64,000 nucleotides of DNA, from contig NZ_JAUSSF010000001.1 in assembly GCF_030812195.1 (NCBI RefSeq), forward strand, positions 2,170,001 to 2,234,000. The letters are read 5' to 3'. Shown one piece after another: positions 59,033 to 64,000 of this stretch; position 1 is the first letter of the stretch, and every line of letters begins with the position of its first letter. A program made the position numbers and the translations under genes. This DNA comes from Chryseobacterium lathyri (GTDB taxonomy: Bacteria > Bacteroidota > Bacteroidia > Flavobacteriales > Weeksellaceae). A model generated the notes under the pieces. It had not been told where the DNA came from, searched no databases, and was given only the letters and a program-made list of their open reading frames with translations.

Positions 59033-60832
59033 ATGAATCCTTCTTTAGAATTACAGCTCAAAACTTTACCATCAGAACCAGGCGTTTATCGTTATTATGA
59101 TAAAAACGACCAATTGCTGTATGTAGGAAAGGCCAAAAATTTAAAGAAAAGGGTTCTCTCCTACTTCAACAAAAATCTTCCGGGATACCGTATCAAAATA
59201 ATGGTAGGAAAGATTGTACGTCTTGAAACAACCATCGTTAACAGCGAATACGATGCGCTTTTGCTTGAAAACAATCTGATCAAGGAACACCGTCCTTTTT
59301 ATAATGTACTCTTAAAGGATGATAAAACGTATCCATGGATCTGTATCAAAAATGAAAGTTTTCCAAGGATATTCCTCACCAGAAATGTAATCAAAGACGG
59401 ATCAGAATATTATGGACCTTATGCTAAAGTTCGCCCTGCAAAGATTTTGCTGGATACCATCAAACATATTTATAAGCTAAGGACCTGTAATCTTAATCTT
59501 TCGCCTGCTAAAATTGCGGAGGGAAAATACAAAGTATGCCTGGAATACCATATTAAAAACTGCGAGGGGCCTTGCGAGGATCTGGAAAGTAAGGAGGATT
59601 ATGATGAAAAAATCGATGCCATCCGCGGAATTATCAAAGGTGATTTCCGGAAAGCAAAAGAGTATCTGGTGAATCAGATGATGAAAATGGCTTCCAATCT
59701 TAAGTTTGAAGAAGCTCAGATCATTAAGGAAAGACTGGATATCCTGGAAGATTATCAGGCTAAAAATACAGTCGTAAATCCAAATATCGATGATGTAGAT
59801 GTTTTTGGAATGACCAGTGATGAAGCGGCAGCTTATGTGAATTTTTTCAAGATAAGAAACGGAAATATCATTCAGAGTTTCACCACGGAGATCAAAAAGA
59901 TCCTTGAAGAAACGGATGAAGATATCATGGAAGAAGCTTTGATTGAGATCCGGCAGAAATTTAGTTCTGATTCTAAAGAAGTATTATTACCATTTCATCT
60001 TTCTGTAGAAATCCCGAATGTAAAACTGATCGTTCCGAAAGTCGGTGATAAAAAAAGGATTGTGGAACTTTCCGAGAAAAATGCGAAGGAATATCGTTTA
60101 GAAAAATTAAAGCAGGTACAGATTGTAGATCCGGAAAGACATACAAACAGAATCATGTCCGAAATGCAGAAACTGCTTCGAATGCCCGTGGAGCCAAGAC
60201 ATATTGAAGGTTTTGATAACTCGAATATCCAGGGAACGAACCCTGTTTCTGCATGTGTCGTTTTTAAAGACGGAAAACCAAGCAAAGCCGACTACAGAAT
60301 TTTCCACCCGAAAACAGTGGAAGGCGCCAATGATTTCGCTACAATGGAAGAGGTAATTTATCGCCGGTATAAAAGAATGCTGGATGAAGGTGAAAACCTG
60401 CCCCAACTGATTCTTATAGATGGAGGAAAAGGTCAGCTTTCGTCTGCTGTGAAGAGTTTAAAATTATTGGGTCTTTATGGCAAAATCACGATTGTAGGGA
60501 TTGCAAAAAGGCTCGAAGAGATTTTCTTTCCTGAAGATTCTATTCCTTTATATCTTGATAAAAAATCGGAAACATTAAAGATTTTGCAACGGGTAAGGGA
60601 CGAAGCTCACCGTTTTGGGGTAAAGCATCACAGAACCAGAAGAAAAAATTCTACCATTAAGTCTGAACTGGAAGAAATTCCGGGTGTCGGAGGGAAAACG
60701 ATTGAATTGCTTTTATCTAAATTAAAATCTGTTAAAAGGATCAAAGAATCGAGTTTGGAAACACTGGAAGAGATTTTAGGGAAAAGTAAGGCGAAAATTG
60801 TTCATGATTTCTTTAATAACACTAACAATTAG
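59033..60832 (+). CDS. uvrC: Excinuclease ABC subunit C
   Basis: This nuclease makes both incisions during nucleotide excision repair. The 599-residue protein has the GIY-YIG domain (GVYRYYDKNDQLLYVGKAKNLKKR), a UVR motif (ASNLKFEEAQIIKERLDIL), the RNase H-like C-terminal nuclease (HIEGFDNSNIQGTNPVSACVVF and LILIDGGKGQLS), and helix-hairpin-helix repeats (LEEIPGVGGKTIELLLSK). The N-terminus MNPSLELQLKTLP is family-like, so the ATG at 59033 is firm even though the promoter box lies directly before it. Confidence 0.97.
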   Translation: MNPSLELQLKTLPSEPGVYRYYDKNDQLLYVGKAKNLKKRVLSYFNKNLPGYRIKIMVGKIVRLETTIVNSEYDALLLENNLIKEHRPFYNVLLKDDKTYPWICIKNESFPRIFLTRNVIKDGSEYYGPYAKVRPAKILLDTIKHIYKLRTCNLNLSPAKIAEGKYKVCLEYHIKNCEGPCEDLESKEDYDEKIDAIRGIIKGDFRKAKEYLVNQMMKMASNLKFEEAQIIKERLDILEDYQAKNTVVNPNIDDVDVFGMTSDEAAAYVNFFKIRNGNIIQSFTTEIKKILEETDEDIMEEALIEIRQKFSSDSKEVLLPFHLSVEIPNVKLIVPKVGDKKRIVELSEKNAKEYRLEKLKQVQIVDPERHTNRIMSEMQKLLRMPVEPRHIEGFDNSNIQGTNPVSACVVFKDGKPSKADYRIFHPKTVEGANDFATMEEVIYRRYKRMLDEGENLPQLILIDGGKGQLSSAVKSLKLLGLYGKITIVGIAKRLEEIFFPEDSIPLYLDKKSETLKILQRVRDEAHRFGVKHHRTRRKNSTIKSELEEIPGVGGKTIELLLSKLKSVKRIKESSLETLEEILGKSKAKIVHDFFNNTNN

Positions 60833-60954
60833 AACTATTTATTTGTAGTTTTAATTATTAATATTCAAATTAACTGCCTTATACTTATTTAATCTATTAT
60901 AAATTTTTATTTTTAATGTTTTTTTCATATTTTAGTGTTATAAACCCTAACCAT

Positions 60955-61740
60955 ATGAAAAATAACTACATTTTCGCAAAATTCTTTGCCCTATTCTTCG
61001 TGTCTGCATTTGCTAATCTTTTTTACTCACAGACCTATTGCAATCCGTCATATCCTAGTGGATGCTCCAGCTGGAGAATTACCCAAGTTGCCATTCCGCA
61101 GGCTAGTTTCAACAATACTTTTGCAGCAGGAACCTGCACCAGCGGAAGAGACAGAACTTCAGTAAGCATGAATCTGACGACTGGTGTCAATTATGACATT
61201 AACATAACAACAACGGGATGGATATCCTGCGGAATGGCTATTGACTTCAATAAAGACGGTGATTTTGATGATGCAGGAGAAGCTTTATTTTTACCAGGCT
61301 ATATCGCCAACTCAACACAAGTTTACACCGGAACATTTACAATTCCTAATTCCGTGACAGCCGGAGCGTACAGAATGAGAATTTGGAACCGTCTGGCAAA
61401 TTCAGGTGACGGAACTCCAGCACAATCGCCATGTGGAACTTATGCATACGGAACCTGGACAGATTATACCGCTAATATTGTAAGTGCTTTGTCCACTTCT
61501 GAAGTTACAAAAGCTTCTGCTAAAGTATATCCTAATCCTGTTTCTGATGTTTTAAATATAGAAGGTAAAAACACAATTGAATCTATAGAAATTTATGATG
61601 CGAACGGAAAATTAGTAAAAACTGTTTCATCACAAAAAAGCAATACATCAATTCCATTATCCGAACTGGTTCCCGGAACGTATACAGCAAAGATTAACGG
61701 TAAAAAAGAAAATCAAACTTTAAAGTTTATCAAGAAATAA
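60955..61740 (+). CDS. GEVED-domain secreted protein with type IX sorting domain
   Basis: This is a 261-residue protein with signal peptide (FAKFFALFFVSAFANLFYSQ). The middle is a GEVED-type beta-sandwich (VAIPQASFNNTF, MAIDFNKDGDFDDAGEALF and SVTAGAYRMRIWNR). The last 75 residues (ASAKVYPNPVSDVLNIEGK to ENQTLKFIKK) are a type A T9SS C-terminal domain. It is therefore exported to the surface or medium by the type IX system. The ATG at 60955 is chosen to give the signal peptide. A terminator follows. Confidence 0.9.
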   Translation: MKNNYIFAKFFALFFVSAFANLFYSQTYCNPSYPSGCSSWRITQVAIPQASFNNTFAAGTCTSGRDRTSVSMNLTTGVNYDINITTTGWISCGMAIDFNKDGDFDDAGEALFLPGYIANSTQVYTGTFTIPNSVTAGAYRMRIWNRLANSGDGTPAQSPCGTYAYGTWTDYTANIVSALSTSEVTKASAKVYPNPVSDVLNIEGKNTIESIEIYDANGKLVKTVSSQKSNTSIPLSELVPGTYTAKINGKKENQTLKFIKK

Positions 61741-61758
61741 AATTTCTTCATATATAGC

Positions 61759-61787
61759 AAAAAGTCCTCGTATTGAGGACTTTTTGT
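61759..61787. terminator. Shared terminator
   Basis: A perfect 11-bp stem (AAAAAGTCCTC with GAGGACTTTTT) with a 5-nt loop lies between the convergent genes ending at 61740 and 61807. Confidence 0.9.
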
Positions 61788-61806
61788 TATTCAATTTAAT
61801 CAATAT

Positions 61807-62562
61807 TTATTTTTGCAGAAATATTTCCTTAGAATATTCTCCATTAGATTGTGGCATATCAATCACAATATTTCCATTCTCGTAATATCCGATAGTATAA
61901 GTTCCATCTGAAAGTTTTACCCTAAAAACATCTTTTTTGGAAGAAGTTTTAAAAACTGCAAATGGTACAGAACTTCCATTGTCTGTCAGGATAAATTGAT
62001 TTGTATCCACCTGTATTTTCTGAAGGTTAAGCCTACCGTTGGTATATTTACCGGATGTATTTTCTGTAACAGGCGCAGATGAAGGTTCATCATTATTTTT
62101 AACAGGCCCTGTATTTGAACTCTCAGTTTTCATAGCCTGAAGATTTGCCACCGGATTTGAAGCTGGAAGTGAAACCAGAGACTGCTTAAGAGCATCCTGA
62201 TAGCCTTCTTTATATTCTTTAATGTTCGAACTTCCTTTTGATGAAAACACCACATTCCCATTACAGTCTTTAAACTCAAGCTCTAGTTTATTTCTTAGAA
62301 AACTGCTTTTATTAAGCACATTGCCCACAGCAAAGCTGCAAGAGTTCTTCTCAATTCCCGAAGGCCACTGATCTTTACCTTCCCGGACAACTACGTATCC
62401 TTTTGATTTTAAAGCCTTGGCTAAGGAATCATCAAGACCATATGATTCTTTTTCGAAATCTTTAAAGTTCTGAGGAATAGAAATATATTTATAATCAGAA
62501 ACCTTTTGCCCGAAAACAGCAGTTACTGCCAACATAAATGTAAGTACCGAAATCTTTTTCAT
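61807..62562 (-). CDS. Secreted protein of unknown function
   Basis: This is a 251-residue protein with signal peptide (VLTFMLAVTAVFGQK). The mature part has a compact N-terminal region (YKYISIPQNFKDFEKESYGL to FKDCNGNVVFSS), a low-complexity Ser/Asn/Pro linker (ESSNTGPVKNNDEPSSAP) and a strand-rich C-terminus (SDGTYTIGYYENGNIVIDM). No family is recognised. It lies 21 bp downstream of the PorV/PorQ-like gene on the same strand and may be cotranscribed with it. Confidence 0.75.
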   Translation of the reverse strand: MKKISVLTFMLAVTAVFGQKVSDYKYISIPQNFKDFEKESYGLDDSLAKALKSKGYVVVREGKDQWPSGIEKNSCSFAVGNVLNKSSFLRNKLELEFKDCNGNVVFSSKGSSNIKEYKEGYQDALKQSLVSLPASNPVANLQAMKTESSNTGPVKNNDEPSSAPVTENTSGKYTNGRLNLQKIQVDTNQFILTDNGSSVPFAVFKTSSKKDVFRVKLSDGTYTIGYYENGNIVIDMPQSNGEYSKEIFLQK

Positions 62563-62583
62563 TGCTTTTAAATTAATTCAAAG

Positions 62584-63666
62584 TTAGTCATTTCTGAATG
62601 CTCCCATATCTAATTTAAGGGAGAAAAAATTAGAATAGAAGTTAGATCCTCCGATCCCTGAATTGGTGATCGCATAATCCAGTGTAAGCCCTCTGTATCT
62701 TATACCAAGACCGGCACTCGGCTGGAAGGAAACTTTTCTTTTCAAATCTTCAATATCTGTAATAGACTGGAATCTGTTAATCCCAAGTCTTACAAAGATC
62801 ATTTTCTGATACCCAAGTTCAGCACCCGCATAAGGTGTTATACTTGCAAAATCTGTAGATATCAAAGCTGCAGTTTTAGCAAAGTCAACATTAATCCCAG
62901 CTTCAGGCAATACATAAACGCTGCTGTTGATATTGAATATTTTACTCGCTCCTACATTCAGCTTAGGCATGGTAAGTTCCATTTTATCTTTTGGTGCCGG
63001 GTTGAACTCTTCACCATTTACTACAGTTGAGAGCTCACCCTGATTGATGCTCCAGAAGTTCACCGTAGTGGTTGCATCACGTAGCATCCCTCCAAATTTC
63101 CATCCATTATCAGCCTTATAAATGGCTCCTATATCAAAACCAAAACCGTAGCCGCTTGCAAATTTCCCTACATTTCTATAAACAATTTTAGCATTTACCC
63201 CTACATCCAGTTTAGGATTGCCTGCTGGATTGAAGGCATAGGAAAGAATAGCAGCATAATCAGACTGGGAAAATTTTGTGATTTTATCATAGTCAATATT
63301 ACCTTCAGCATCGATCATTTGTGTCGTGTTCAGGATATTATCTACTCCTAATCTTACTATAGAAACTCCAAATACTCCTTCTTCCAGGACTTTTGCGTAC
63401 GCCAGATAATCATACTTTGCAATAGATTCAAAATATTCTGCGTGCATTGCTGCGCCTTGCCAGTCCCGTTCAATAGCCATTAAACCTGCCGGGTTCCACA
63501 TGGGAGAATATACATCGTCCTGGTTGGAAATTACAGCTCCACCCATCGCCAGTCCTCTTGCTCCGGCCCCGATATTTAAAAATTCATTGGAATATTTTCT
63601 TATAATCTGAGATTGAGACAGCCCAAACAGCAGTGAAAATACAAGTAAAAAATATTTCTTCATCAT
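62584..63666 (-). CDS. PorV/PorQ-family outer membrane barrel protein
   Basis: This is a 360-residue protein with signal peptide (YFLLVFSLLFGLSQSQ). The mature start SNEFLNIGAGARGLAMGGA and VYSPMWNPAGLM is the typical PorV/PorQ (FadL-like) opening, followed by barrel strands to LGIRYRGLTLDYAI and FFSLKLDMGAF. PorV and PorQ belong to the type IX secretion system attachment complex; paralogs exist and the exact role of this copy is not fixed. A gene for a secreted protein of unknown function follows 21 bp downstream. Confidence 0.88.
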   Translation of the reverse strand: MMKKYFLLVFSLLFGLSQSQIIRKYSNEFLNIGAGARGLAMGGAVISNQDDVYSPMWNPAGLMAIERDWQGAAMHAEYFESIAKYDYLAYAKVLEEGVFGVSIVRLGVDNILNTTQMIDAEGNIDYDKITKFSQSDYAAILSYAFNPAGNPKLDVGVNAKIVYRNVGKFASGYGFGFDIGAIYKADNGWKFGGMLRDATTTVNFWSINQGELSTVVNGEEFNPAPKDKMELTMPKLNVGASKIFNINSSVYVLPEAGINVDFAKTAALISTDFASITPYAGAELGYQKMIFVRLGINRFQSITDIEDLKRKVSFQPSAGLGIRYRGLTLDYAITNSGIGGSNFYSNFFSLKLDMGAFRND

Positions 63667-63679
63667 ATAAATTTGATGC

Positions 63680-64000
63680 TTAGTTAAAGTTTTTTTGTTT
63701 TCTGGCTTTTATTAATCCATTTACAATAATAGCCAATATCATAACGCCTGAAGCTACATAAAATATATGGCTCATTTCTTCTGATTCTCCAAAGATAAAA
63801 AAAGCTAGTATAATTCCGTAGACAGGTTCTAAATTAACTGTTAAAATTAGAGTAAAAGGCGAAATATACTTCATAAGCTTCACCGATTCCAGCATCGGAA
63901 AAGCTGTAAAAACACTTGCCAGTAAGCATATTAACGCCAGATCTCTGTAGTTTATTTCATTCATTTGAAAAATCTGTCCTGTAAACATATAAAATATTGC
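63680..64000 (-). CDS. EamA/DMT-family transporter (partial, 5' end outside window)
   Basis: This is the C-terminal part of a drug/metabolite transporter. The open frame runs off the right edge without a start, reading AIFYMFTGQIF at the border. Visible are four helices of the second EamA repeat, with the typical FTLILTVNLEPVYGIILAFFIFGE and a last helix MILAIIVNGLIKARK. The substrate cannot be inferred. Its stop lies 13 bp before the PorV/PorQ-like start, so those genes may be cotranscribed. Confidence 0.85.
   Translation of the reverse strand, partial: AIFYMFTGQIFQMNEINYRDLALICLLASVFTAFPMLESVKLMKYISPFTLILTVNLEPVYGIILAFFIFGESEEMSHIFYVASGVMILAIIVNGLIKARKQKNFN

Overview
The window looks like chromosome of a member of the Flavobacteriia, most likely Chryseobacterium or a close relative (family Weeksellaceae). 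This rests on several things read from the sequence: AT-rich DNA, few Shine-Dalgarno sites, many promoters with the Bacteroidota -7 box TAnnTTTG, type IX secretion parts (a PorP/SprF-like protein, a PorV/PorQ-like protein, a GEVED protein with a C-terminal sorting domain), and lineage-typical families such as DUF5606 and DUF3822. The species assignment is inference. No rRNA, tRNA, CRISPR array, insertion sequence or prophage was recognised.

Layout. 1-7475: the distal half of a respiratory complex I operon, nuoH (cut by the window edge) to nuoN, with two palindromic spacers inside it. 7755-10226: a TonB-dependent receptor. 10630-18782: a signalling-flavoured group made of a GAF-domain protein, a bestrophin-like channel, an HD-domain protein fused to a PycTM-like membrane effector domain, and a 1237-residue lipoprotein that joins a metallophosphatase, a possible kinase-fold domain and an outer-membrane barrel. 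18943-24021: a beta-propeller-like lipoprotein, a FUSC transporter, MazG, DUF5606, peptide deformylase, RuvX and a SixA-like phosphatase. 24202-31587: a serine hydrolase, a phosphoesterase/Smr/DUF3822/RsmD run, a divergent HxlR regulator and nitroreductase pair with a clear dyad operator, MurI and HemW. 31639-38724: PorP/SprF-like protein, RluD, a PASTA-only membrane protein, Ddl, CoaD, a TRIC-type channel, a small membrane protein and DHFR. 38798-44056: LemA-TPM-TPM, a KefF/KefC-like pair and a DUF2807 protein. 44116-53826: M3 peptidase, YchJ, FKBP, a VF530 protein, an LLM oxidoreductase, a frameshifted gene, a DPP-IV-like peptidase, YceI and a DOPA-dioxygenase-like enzyme. 54013-64000: a subtilase lipoprotein, GNAT, a decayed gene, HutH, UvrC, three secreted or outer-membrane proteins and a partial EamA transporter.

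Genes that plausibly work together are the Nuo subunits; RuvX with Def (4-bp overlap); the three LemA/TPM genes (1-bp and 20-bp overlaps); the KefF/KefC-like pair (3-bp gap); the HD-PycTM and bestrophin genes (13-bp gap); and the PASTA protein with RluD.

The most unusual signals are (1) the phosphatase/kinase-like/barrel fusion, (2) the HD-PycTM plus bestrophin pair with no nucleotide cyclase beside it, and (3) a family of degenerate palindromic intergenic elements, seen at eight sites. One of these encloses the remnant of a 23S rRNA intervening-sequence (four-helix-bundle) protein gene between its arms. At least three genes are visibly broken: one by a single base in a T run (49094-49884), one by stops and a frameshift (56184-56480), and the four-helix-bundle remnant.
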